DNA from: Methylotenera versatilis 79
GTDB taxonomy: Bacteria > Pseudomonadota > Gammaproteobacteria > Burkholderiales > Methylophilaceae
NCBI RefSeq assembly: GCF_000384375.1
Contig: NZ_ARVX01000001.1
Span: forward strand, 1,116,001 to 1,180,000
Direction of reading: 5' to 3'
DNA length: 64,000 nt
In this document: positions 56,738 through 64,000 of the stretch, in pieces
Layout of the letters: each line of letters begins with the position of its first letter
How positions within the stretch are numbered: position 1 is the first letter of the stretch
The notes under the pieces: model-generated
Database searches by the model: none
What the model was told of the DNA's origin: nothing
Seen by the model: only the letters and a program-made list of their open reading frames with translations
Translations under genes and position numbers: made by a program

Positions 56738-58868
56738 CAGTAGTCGATTAGGCTTTAAAAATTTAGGCATCAAATCCAGAGTTATTTTGCTGGGTACCAT
56801 CCCTGCTATGCTGTTCGCGATTATTTTGGCTGGTTATGCAATTTCTAATGTATTCGGTGTATTAAATCAATCGCTGAGTGACCGTGGCCGCATCATCGCA
56901 TCGCAATTGGCGCCCGCGGCAGAATATGGCGTCTTGTCAGGTAATCGCCAAATTTTGCAAAAACTGGTAGAGCAGGCGCTTTCAAGTGAGCAAGAAGTGA
57001 GAACAGTATTAATTGTTGATAATAAAGGCCGAGTATTAGCGCTCAGTGGCCGCCCATTATCGCAAGAGTTGGTTAATCATATCGATAAAGAAAACCTGAA
57101 AGAACTTAAGCAGAAAAACGGCATTATTTTTACCTCGCCAATTTATCGCAGCTTAGTGGAAATCGAAGATTTTTCTAGCGTATTTGATACTGAAGACAAT
57201 GTAAAAACTGCAGATAGTCAGTTAGAGATTGGTCATGTCTATGTGAATTTAAGTAATCAGACTTTACAAAACTTAAAGCTAGATTTAATTACTAAAATCT
57301 TGTTAATCGGTTTATTCGGGCTGGCAATCAGTGCATTAATTGCCTGGCGAATCGGGCGCAATATTACTAAGCCTATTCAAGAAATTGCGAGTGCTGTTAA
57401 CAAAGTCAGCGAAGGTGTCTTTGCGCAAACCATCACTGAAAACTCTAGCGGAGAGTTAAAAACGCTGCAAAAAGGCTTTAACTCAATGTCTACAAGTCTT
57501 AAGCACGCTTATGACAGCATGCAGGACAAAATTAATGATGCAACTAGCATGTTGCGCCATCAAGCGCAGCATGATGATTTAACTGGTTTAGTTAATCGGC
57601 GCGAGTTTGAAGTTAGATTAGAGCGTTGTCTAAAAAGTGTGCATGAAGTCAATGCGCAGCATGTGTTCTGTTATATGGATTTAGATCAATTTAAGTTGGT
57701 GAATGATACCTGCGGTCATGCAGCGGGCGATGAATTGCTCAGGCAAGTGAGTGTGCTTTTAGCCAATAGAATGCGTGATAGAGATACTTTGGCGCGCTTG
57801 GGTGGTGATGAATTTGGCCTGTTGCTTGAAAACTGTAGCTTGTCAGATGCGAGTCAAATTACCAATACTTTGTTGAAAATCGTGCACGACTTTCGATTTA
57901 TGCACGATGATAAAATCTTTAATATCGGCGTCAGTATTGGTATGGTCGTCATCAATGCGAGCTTTGAAAGCGTGAGTGAGATTGTTCATGCGGCTGATTC
58001 TGCCTGTTATTCCGCTAAAAAAGCGGGCCGCAATCAAAGCTTTTTATTTAGCGCGGGCGATATTGAAGTCAAACAAAGGCGCAGCCAGGTAGAGGCCATT
58101 GCAGATATAACTGATGAAATTGATGATGAGCAATTTACCTTATATTGCCAGCCAATCGTGCCGCTTTCATCTAACGTACCTGCGCAGCATCACTATGAAA
58201 TACTGATCAGAAAAGTAAGCGCAGATGGCACAATCATATTGCCAACCTCGTTTATTGCTTCTGCCGAGCGTTATCATTTAATGCCTAATATCGATCGTTG
58301 GGTTATTAAAAATACGTTTGCGGCTTATCGCGATATGTTGGATAAAAGTAATGAAAAATGTAATTATGTGTTTTCAATTAATCTATCGGGCACGTCTTTA
58401 GGTGACAAGAGTTTGCTGGGTTTTATTCGCGAACAGCTGGTAGTTTACGCTATACCGCCAAGCGCTATTTGTTTTGAAATCACTGAAACTTCTGCGATTG
58501 TGAACCTTAAAAACACCATTCAACTATTTGGCGCATTAAGAAATTTAGGCTGCAGTTTTGCTCTGGATGATTTCGGTAGCGGTATGTCGTCATTCACCTA
58601 TTTGAAAAATTTTGAAGTTGATTATTTGAAAATTGATGGAGCTTTCGTTAAAGAAATGCACATCAATAAAATTGATCACGCCATGGTGCGCTCAATCCAT
58701 AGCGTGGCTGAAGCGATGAACATTAAAACCGTGGCTGAGTTTGTTGAAAATGAACATATTTTAAGGGAATTAAAAACCATCGGCGTGCATTATGGGCAAG
58801 GCATGCATCTCGGTTCACCAGTCGCCATTAAAAAATTAATTGAGAATTTTTCGCAATTATACTCATAA
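56727..58868 (+). CDS. HAMP-GGDEF-EAL c-di-GMP enzyme
   Basis: This 713-residue membrane protein is a likely receptor for the periplasmic signal. Two transmembrane helices (about 20-42 and 188-208) enclose a periplasmic sensor of about 145 residues. HAMP follows (about 210-262), then GGDEF (about 280-440) with intact GGDEF at 359-363 and I-site RDRD at 350-353. The EAL domain (about 455-710) starts EIL at 491 and keeps Asn552, Glu584, Asp614/Asp615 and Lys635, so hydrolysis is possible. The ATG lies inside the preceding gene (11-base overlap), implying coupled translation with the binding protein. Confidence 0.93.
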   Translation: MKNDSSRLGFKNLGIKSRVILLGTIPAMLFAIILAGYAISNVFGVLNQSLSDRGRIIASQLAPAAEYGVLSGNRQILQKLVEQALSSEQEVRTVLIVDNKGRVLALSGRPLSQELVNHIDKENLKELKQKNGIIFTSPIYRSLVEIEDFSSVFDTEDNVKTADSQLEIGHVYVNLSNQTLQNLKLDLITKILLIGLFGLAISALIAWRIGRNITKPIQEIASAVNKVSEGVFAQTITENSSGELKTLQKGFNSMSTSLKHAYDSMQDKINDATSMLRHQAQHDDLTGLVNRREFEVRLERCLKSVHEVNAQHVFCYMDLDQFKLVNDTCGHAAGDELLRQVSVLLANRMRDRDTLARLGGDEFGLLLENCSLSDASQITNTLLKIVHDFRFMHDDKIFNIGVSIGMVVINASFESVSEIVHAADSACYSAKKAGRNQSFLFSAGDIEVKQRRSQVEAIADITDEIDDEQFTLYCQPIVPLSSNVPAQHHYEILIRKVSADGTIILPTSFIASAERYHLMPNIDRWVIKNTFAAYRDMLDKSNEKCNYVFSINLSGTSLGDKSLLGFIREQLVVYAIPPSAICFEITETSAIVNLKNTIQLFGALRNLGCSFALDDFGSGMSSFTYLKNFEVDYLKIDGAFVKEMHINKIDHAMVRSIHSVAEAMNIKTVAEFVENEHILRELKTIGVHYGQGMHLGSPVAIKKLIENFSQLYS

Positions 58869-58914
58869 TAGGCTGTTGTAATATTTGTAGCTTTAAATCT
58901 CATGATTGAAACCG

Positions 58915-59952
58915 ATGATTGAAACTGATCGCCTGATCGCCCCCGCAGCCGCCAGCCCGCAAGAAGAGGCGATTGAACGCGCCCTTCGTCCTAAAGTGTT
59001 GGATGAATATGTTGGCCAAGAAAAAGCGCGCGCGCAGTTAGAGATATTTATAAACGCCGCCCGTGGCCGTAGCGAAGCGCTGGACCACGTGCTGTTGTTC
59101 GGCCCGCCAGGTTTAGGAAAAACCACGTTGGCGCACATTATTGCGCGTGAAATGGGTGTTAACTTACGCCAAACATCAGGCCCGGTGTTAGAGCGCGCAG
59201 GCGATTTAGCTGCGCTGCTCACTAATTTAGAACCGAATGATATTTTATTTATTGATGAAATTCATCGGTTAAGTCCAGTAGTAGAAGAGATTTTATATCC
59301 CGCGATGGAAGATTATCGGCTGGATATTATGATTGGTGAAGGCCCAGCTGCGCGTTCGGTGAGGCTCGATTTGCCGCCATTTACGCTAGTGGGTGCAACT
59401 ACTCGCGCAGGTATGCTGACTAATCCGCTAAGAGATCGCTTTGGTATCGTGTCGCGTTTGGAGTTTTATACATCAGAAGAGTTGGGTCGTATCGTGCACC
59501 GTAGTGCAGGTTTGCTAGAAGTACAAATTACCGCGACTGGCGCATTTGAAGTGGCCAAACGTTCGCGTGGTACGCCGCGTATTGCCAATCGGTTATTACG
59601 CCGTGTGCGCGATTATGCACAAGTAAAAGCAGATGGCATTGTCAGCTCTGAAGTGGCCGATGCTGCATTGAAAATGCTAGATGTAGATAGTTTGGGTTTT
59701 GATGTGATGGATAGAAAACTATTACAAGCCGTGCTAGAAAAGTTTGGTGGCGGACCCGTTGGTTTAGATAATCTAGCCGCGGCGATTGGTGAAGAGCGCG
59801 ACACAATTGAAGATGTATTGGAGCCTTATTTGATCCAGCAAGGTTATTTGATGCGCACGCCGCGCGGCCGTATGGCGACCAGTTTAACGTATCAACATTT
59901 TGGTTTGGATGTGCCGAAATCATTGGCGACAGGTGAAGCGTGGCAGCAGTAA
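58915..59952 (+). CDS. ruvB: Holliday junction branch migration helicase RuvB
   Basis: RuvB is the AAA+ motor of branch migration. The 345-residue protein has [19 protein letters not shown], Walker [17 protein letters not shown] (about residues 58-73), Walker [13 protein letters not shown], sensor [19 protein letters not shown] and a winged-helix C-terminus ([18 protein letters not shown]). ATG at 58915 gives the usual MIETDRLI. The start region is a 13-base imperfect tandem duplication with an out-of-frame ATG at 58902. It overlaps ybgC by 13 bases and begins the ruvB-ybgC-tolQRAB run. Confidence 0.98.
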   Translation: MIETDRLIAPAAASPQEEAIERALRPKVLDEYVGQEKARAQLEIFINAARGRSEALDHVLLFGPPGLGKTTLAHIIAREMGVNLRQTSGPVLERAGDLAALLTNLEPNDILFIDEIHRLSPVVEEILYPAMEDYRLDIMIGEGPAARSVRLDLPPFTLVGATTRAGMLTNPLRDRFGIVSRLEFYTSEELGRIVHRSAGLLEVQITATGAFEVAKRSRGTPRIANRLLRRVRDYAQVKADGIVSSEVADAALKMLDVDSLGFDVMDRKLLQAVLEKFGGGPVGLDNLAAAIGEERDTIEDVLEPYLIQQGYLMRTPRGRMATSLTYQHFGLDVPKSLATGEAWQQ

Positions 59953-60401
59953 AATCTGAATCAACAAACCAGCTGGAAATCGATAGCCAGTCTAAAACAA
60001 AGTGCCAGTTTGATTGGCAAGTACGTGTGTATTACGAAGATACCGATAGCGGCGGCGTGGTTTATCATAGCAATTATTTAAAATACATGGAGCGTGCTCG
60101 CACTGAATGGTTGCGCCATTTAGGCTTTGAACAAACTGATTTAAAAGACACGCTAAACGCACTTTTTGTCGTGCATAGTATGCAAATACAGTTTAAAAAA
60201 CCTGCAAAATTTAACGATTTGTTGACGGTGACAAGCGAATTCACCACAATAGGCTTTGGTAGTATCGTCTTTTTACAAAAAATCACTTTAAATACACAAA
60301 CACTAATCGAAGCAAGCGTAAAAATTGCTTGTGTTGATGCATTAACCTTTAAACCCAGCGAAATTCCACATCAACTTAAACAAAAGCTGCAGCAGTTATA
60401 A
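59940..60401 (+). CDS. ybgC: YbgC-type acyl-CoA thioesterase (Tol-Pal associated)
   Basis: This hot-dog-fold thioesterase of 153 residues has the catalytic motif [30 protein letters not shown] (given here as the [16 protein letters not shown] core, about residues 32-47). It is cytoplasmic and is the usual first gene of tol-pal operons, where it is linked to phospholipid metabolism. An N-terminal extension of about 24 residues is Ser/Gln/Lys-rich. GTG at 59940 lies inside ruvB, so translation is probably coupled. Confidence 0.94.
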   Translation: MAAVKSESTNQLEIDSQSKTKCQFDWQVRVYYEDTDSGGVVYHSNYLKYMERARTEWLRHLGFEQTDLKDTLNALFVVHSMQIQFKKPAKFNDLLTVTSEFTTIGFGSIVFLQKITLNTQTLIEASVKIACVDALTFKPSEIPHQLKQKLQQL

Positions 60402-60443
60402 CGCGGTGAATATTAAACACAGTAGCGATCAAATGGAGCAAGT

Positions 60444-61118
60444 ATGAGCGTAGCAAATGATATGTCTTTATTAACCTTAATTACAGGGGCAAGTTTGCCT
60501 GTGCAATTGGTGATGGTGATATTGCTGATTACTTCATTGTTTTCATGGTGGTATATTTTTATTAAAGTAGCCACGATTAAACGCGCTGAAAAGGAATCAG
60601 AAGAGTTTGAGAGTAAATTTTGGTCTGGCGGCGATTTAAATAAACTGTACGAAAGCGTGACAGCGGTTCGCCGTAAACCGCAAGGTATGGCCAGTATTTT
60701 TGAAGCTGGCTTTAAAGAATTTATTCGTCACAAACAACAGGGAAAAATGGAAGTGTCTGACGTGATGGAAGGTTCGCGCCGCGCGATGCGTGCCGCTTAT
60801 AACCGCGAACTAGATGATTTAGACGCACATTTGCCTTTTCTGGCATCAGTTGGTTCAGTCAGCCCCTATATCGGCCTATTTGGCACGGTTTGGGGCATTA
60901 TGAATTCGTTTAGAGGATTATCTAGCGTTGCACAAGCGACACTGAGCCAAGTTGCGCCTGGCATTGCAGAAGCCTTAATTGCTACGGCTATTGGTTTATT
61001 TGCAGCGATTCCAGCCGTTATTGCGTACAACCGTTTTGCTTCCAGCGTAGACAGATTGTCAGTACGTTATGAAAGCTTTATGGAAGAATTTACCAATATT
61101 TTGCAACGTAAATCTTAA
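60444..61118 (+). CDS. tolQ: Tol-Pal system protein TolQ
   Basis: TolQ is the MotA/ExbB-type proton-channel subunit that powers TolA. The 224-residue protein has three membrane helices (about 15-38, 133-155 and 168-190). The conserved LPFLASVGSVSPYIGLFGTVWGIMNSF and LSQVAPGIAEALIATAIGLFAAIPAVIAYN segments are present. GGAGCAAGT precedes the ATG. It lies 42 bases after ybgC and 15 before tolR. Confidence 0.97.
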   Translation: MSVANDMSLLTLITGASLPVQLVMVILLITSLFSWWYIFIKVATIKRAEKESEEFESKFWSGGDLNKLYESVTAVRRKPQGMASIFEAGFKEFIRHKQQGKMEVSDVMEGSRRAMRAAYNRELDDLDAHLPFLASVGSVSPYIGLFGTVWGIMNSFRGLSSVAQATLSQVAPGIAEALIATAIGLFAAIPAVIAYNRFASSVDRLSVRYESFMEEFTNILQRKS

Positions 61119-61133
61119 CGTTAGGAGATTAAA

Positions 61134-61523
61134 ATGCGCACTCGTAAACGCCGCATGATGAATCAGATTAACGTTGTGCCTTATATTGACGTTACTTTGG
61201 TACTGCTTGTCATCTTTATGGTGACTGCGCCGATGACTAACCCTGGTGTGGTTGATTTGCCCAAAGTAGGCCAAGCTTTAAAACAAACAGGCGCGCCGAT
61301 TGTTGTCACCATTAAAAAAGATGGCATGGCTGAGATCAACGGTAAAAAATTGCAACGTGATGAGCTGTTGTATGAAATTAAACAGCAGCTTGAAAGCAAG
61401 GAGCGCCCAGTAGTGGTGGCAGCTGACGAAAAAACCCAGTATGGCAAAGTGATTGAAGTGATGGATTTATTGAAGCAAGCTAAAGTCGATAAAGTAGGTT
61501 TGCTATTCAAGCCTGCGCCTTAA
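61134..61523 (+). CDS. tolR: Tol-Pal system protein TolR
   Basis: TolR is the ExbD-type partner of TolQ. The 129-residue protein has a short basic start, one membrane helix (about 14-36) with the proton-pathway Asp in VVPYIDVTLVLLVIFM (about residue 19), and a periplasmic domain (EINGKKLQRDEL, VVVAADEKTQYGKVIEVMDLLKQA) that binds peptidoglycan. TTAGGAG precedes the ATG. It lies between tolQ and tolA in the standard order. Confidence 0.97.
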   Translation: MRTRKRRMMNQINVVPYIDVTLVLLVIFMVTAPMTNPGVVDLPKVGQALKQTGAPIVVTIKKDGMAEINGKKLQRDELLYEIKQQLESKERPVVVAADEKTQYGKVIEVMDLLKQAKVDKVGLLFKPAP

Positions 61524-61618
61524 ATAATTTAGCCATACAATTCAACCATAAATGATTCGCACAAACAGTTAATGCACATATTTAAATCAAAAGTAGTTAA
61601 GTCAAAAGTAAGCCCCAA

Positions 61619-62473
61619 ATGTTAAGGCCTCGCGAAAATACCGACTCATGGAAAGCAGGCGCGCTGGCGATTGCAGTGCATGTATTCTTGCTGGGCGCTA
61701 TGCTGGTTTCATTTAACTGGAAAGCAGCGCATCCTGTGATGAGTGTGACGGAAGTTGAGTTGTGGGATAAATTGCCCAGCGCTAAACCTGTTATCCAAGA
61801 ACAGCCAAAGCCTGAACCTAAGCCTATTGTTGAAGAAAAACCAGAGATTAAACCTGAGCCGAAGCCAGAACCAAAACCAGTCGTAGAAGAAAAACCTAAG
61901 CCAGAAGAGCCAAAAGTAGATATTGAGCTTGAGAAAAAAAAGGAAGAGCTCAAGCAAAAAGAGATTGAACAAAAACAAAAAGCTTTAGATGAAAAACGCA
62001 AAAAAGACGTGCTGGAAAAAATTCAAGAAGATGCGCGAAAAGATGAGTTGCGTGAGAAAAAAGCGTTAGAGAAAAAAGCCACAGAAAAACAGCAAGATGC
62101 ACTGAAAAAAATGCAGCAAGACATGCTGTCTGAAGAACATGCAACAGAAAATAAACAAGCAAACGCTGCAAGTGCTGCTGCCAATGCTAGCGTTATTGGC
62201 GAATATACGGATAAGATCAAATCTAAAATTCGCGGTAATGTAAACAAAACACTGTGTGGCGATGGTAATCCAGAGTTGAGATTTACTATCGGCTTACTGC
62301 CAACAGGTGAATTAAGTGGCACACCTAGATTAACAAAATCCAGTGGAAACAGTGCTTGTGATGATGCAGTAGAGCGTGCTATAGCTGCATCTCAGCCATT
62401 GCCATTGCCTTCCGACCCAGCGATTTATGCAAAATTTAGAAACCTGAATTTAACGTTTAAACCGAATGAATAG
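61619..62473 (+). CDS. tolA: Tol-Pal system protein TolA
   Basis: TolA spans the periplasm, linking TolQR to Pal and TolB. The 284-residue protein has one N-terminal membrane helix (about 13-33), then a Pro/Lys/Glu-rich stiff rod (about 56-99, KPEPKP-type repeats), a charged alpha-helical coiled coil (about 102-190), and a compact C-terminal TolA/TonB-like domain (about 195-284) with two cysteines that could form a disulfide. It is shorter than E. coli TolA (421). It lies 95 bases after tolR. Confidence 0.94.
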   Translation: MLRPRENTDSWKAGALAIAVHVFLLGAMLVSFNWKAAHPVMSVTEVELWDKLPSAKPVIQEQPKPEPKPIVEEKPEIKPEPKPEPKPVVEEKPKPEEPKVDIELEKKKEELKQKEIEQKQKALDEKRKKDVLEKIQEDARKDELREKKALEKKATEKQQDALKKMQQDMLSEEHATENKQANAASAAANASVIGEYTDKIKSKIRGNVNKTLCGDGNPELRFTIGLLPTGELSGTPRLTKSSGNSACDDAVERAIAASQPLPLPSDPAIYAKFRNLNLTFKPNE

Positions 62474-62647
62474 TTAGGTAGGCCAGTTTTTATTGCTATA
62501 TTTTGTTTTTCTTAATGATGTAAATAAAGCGTAAAAGATGTAATAAAGTGTAAATGCGGTGGTATCAAGCCTAGTTTACAGTAGAATTTAATGGAACTTT
62601 TTAAAAAACTTAATTACAAATAGTTTAAATCACAACTGATAGTCAAG

Positions 62648-63919
62648 ATGAATCTATTAAAAACAATCGCTTTCCTCACCAGTTTTTTTATTGCTATTAG
62701 CGCACAAGCCGAATTAGATATTGAAATCAGCGGTGGCGGTGCACAGCAAATTCCTATCGCAATAGCGCCTTTTGGCGATGTTGCGAATACCAAAGATAAC
62801 ATTGCCAATATTGTTGCGGCTGATTTAAAGCGTAGCGGTTTGTTTCGCGTATTAGAAACGCGCGGTATGGCAAACCTACCCACCACTCCAGCACAAGTTA
62901 AATATGCTGAATGGGCTGCTTTACAAGCGCAGGCATTAACTGTTGGGCATGTGGAAAGTATTGCTGGCGGCAAATTAAAAGTCAGCTTTCAATTGTTGGA
63001 CGTATTAAAGCAATCACAATTGGCTGGTATGGATTATCAGATTTCTCCCAACCAAGTAAGAATGACTGCACATAAAATTGCAGATGTTATCTATCAAAAA
63101 TTAACCGGTGAATCAGGTATATTTGCTAGTCGTATTGCTTACATCACGAAAAAAGGTAAGCGCTACGTATTGCAAGTAGCCGATGCCGATGGCTTTAATC
63201 CGCAAACTGTCGTGTCATCGAACGAGCCGATAATCTCACCTGCTTGGTCGCCTGATGGTTCAAAGTTGGCTTATGTTTCATTTGAAAAGAAAAAGCCAAT
63301 TGTTTATGTACAGTCATTAAGTAGCGGCAGCCGCCAAGTGTTGGCAAATTTTAAAGGTAATAACAGCGCACCAGCTTGGTCACCAGATGGCAATAAGTTA
63401 GCGATTGTTTTAACTTATGGCGCAAATTCGCAGGTGTACACAATTAACGTCGGCGGTGGCGGATTAAAACAAATCACTAAAAGCAATGCCATTGATACAG
63501 AACCAGTATTCTCACCAGATGGCAATTGGATCTACTTTAGTTCAGATCGTGGTGGAAAACCGCAAATCTACAAAGTGAGTGCAGATGGCGGCAATCCAAC
63601 ACGCGTAACGTTTGAAGGTGGTTTTAATGTATCGCCTAAATTTTCACCGGATGGAAAGTCTTTGGCTTATATTCGTAACGATGGTGGCAAATTTAAAGTC
63701 GCCTTGCAAGATTTAGCCTCAGGCCAAGTGCAACTATTAAGTGATGGTAGTCAAGATGAGTCGCCTAGTTTTGCACCAAATGGACGTGTGATTTTATATG
63801 CGACCAAAGTTGGTGGGCGTGGCGCATTAGCTGCAGTTTCGTCAGATGGTAAAGTGCGTCAACGCTTAAATGATGCAACTGGTGATGTGCGAGAACCAGC
63901 TTGGGGACCACTAAATTAA
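62648..63919 (+). CDS. tolB: Tol-Pal system beta-propeller protein TolB
   Basis: TolB is a periplasmic protein that binds Pal and modulates its peptidoglycan contact. The 423-residue precursor has a signal peptide (about 1-21, ending AQA), then the N-terminal TolB domain and a C-terminal six-bladed propeller with repeated SPDG motifs (SPAWSPDGSKLAYVS, APAWSPDGNKLAIVL, EPVFSPDGNWIYFSS, SPKFSPDGKSLAYIR). It ends 81 bases before the window edge, where pal is expected next. Confidence 0.97.
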   Translation: MNLLKTIAFLTSFFIAISAQAELDIEISGGGAQQIPIAIAPFGDVANTKDNIANIVAADLKRSGLFRVLETRGMANLPTTPAQVKYAEWAALQAQALTVGHVESIAGGKLKVSFQLLDVLKQSQLAGMDYQISPNQVRMTAHKIADVIYQKLTGESGIFASRIAYITKKGKRYVLQVADADGFNPQTVVSSNEPIISPAWSPDGSKLAYVSFEKKKPIVYVQSLSSGSRQVLANFKGNNSAPAWSPDGNKLAIVLTYGANSQVYTINVGGGGLKQITKSNAIDTEPVFSPDGNWIYFSSDRGGKPQIYKVSADGGNPTRVTFEGGFNVSPKFSPDGKSLAYIRNDGGKFKVALQDLASGQVQLLSDGSQDESPSFAPNGRVILYATKVGGRGALAAVSSDGKVRQRLNDATGDVREPAWGPLN

Positions 63920-64000
63920 TCTATATGCATGATTAATGCCTATTTTTTAACGATTTGTAATAAACTTAATCTTAGTTAACTTTATTTTAGACTCTAAATC
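63920..64000. other. Downstream of tolB to window edge
   Basis: These 81 AT-rich bases contain no gene start. By tol operon convention pal should begin just beyond the window. Confidence 0.4.

Overview
The window is chromosomal DNA of a Gram-negative betaproteobacterium. It is fairly AT-rich and tightly packed. The best match is a Methylophilaceae methylotroph close to Methylotenera or Methylophilus. This rests on gene order (pilMNOPQ-aroK-aroB-dgt, uvrA-MFS-ssb, fmdB-DUF502-aspS, yebC-ruvC-ruvA, ybgC-tolQRAB), on protein style, and on two methylotrophy-linked items: a SoxYZ-like carrier of the quinoprotein-dehydrogenase type and an unannotated pqqA peptide gene. No rRNA, tRNA, IS element, prophage or CRISPR array was seen.

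Layout. 1-265: 5' part of an outer-membrane porin gene, cut by the window edge. 624-8549 (minus): type IV pilus assembly operon pilMNOPQ, then aroK, aroB and dgt. 8851-12507: divergent penicillin-binding protein 1A, a degenerate nucleotidyltransferase-like protein, and a convergent small HEPN-like protein. 12589-22314 (minus): hemB; the tryptophan genes trpE, trpG, trpD and trpC, interrupted by a MASE1-PAS-GGDEF-EAL gene and a DUF3465 gene; then gph and rpe. 22545-25783 (plus): hemA, prfA and a membrane NERD-domain protein. 25817-30628 (minus): nitrogen control block glnA - DUF4124 - ntrB - ntrC, with a sigma-54 promoter and two NtrC-type sites ahead of glnA. 30978-37217 (plus): rhodanese, aroE, mtgA, and an AT-rich surface-polysaccharide trio (flippase, polymerase/ligase, glycosyltransferase). 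37280-45179: uvrA (minus), then MFS transporter, ssb, fmdB-type zinc ribbon, DUF502 and aspS. 45355-50232: small accessory genes, including a VOC protein, the SoxYZ-like carrier, yjbQ, orphan pqqA, a CBS protein, a MarR regulator with its operator, an NTF2-like protein and a DMT exporter. 50377-58868: yebC, ruvC, ruvA, a DUF4349 lipoprotein, and a three-gene cassette (TonB-dependent receptor, ABC-type periplasmic binding protein, HAMP-GGDEF-EAL). 58915-63919: ruvB, ybgC, tolQ, tolR, tolA, tolB.

How the parts work together. The pil operon builds the alignment complex and secretin of a type IV pilus. NtrB and NtrC should drive glnA through the sigma-54 promoter seen here, so sensor, regulator and target lie in one block. 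The tol genes span the envelope and the window ends where pal would be expected. Two c-di-GMP enzymes sit inside otherwise conserved housekeeping neighbourhoods (trpE/trpG and ruvA/ruvB).

The items I find most worth following are the orphan pqqA near the quinoprotein-associated SoxYZ carrier, the TonB receptor / binding protein / c-di-GMP cassette, the MarR operator nested in its own promoter, and the HxH nucleotidyltransferase-like protein facing a HEPN-like gene whose start appears damaged.
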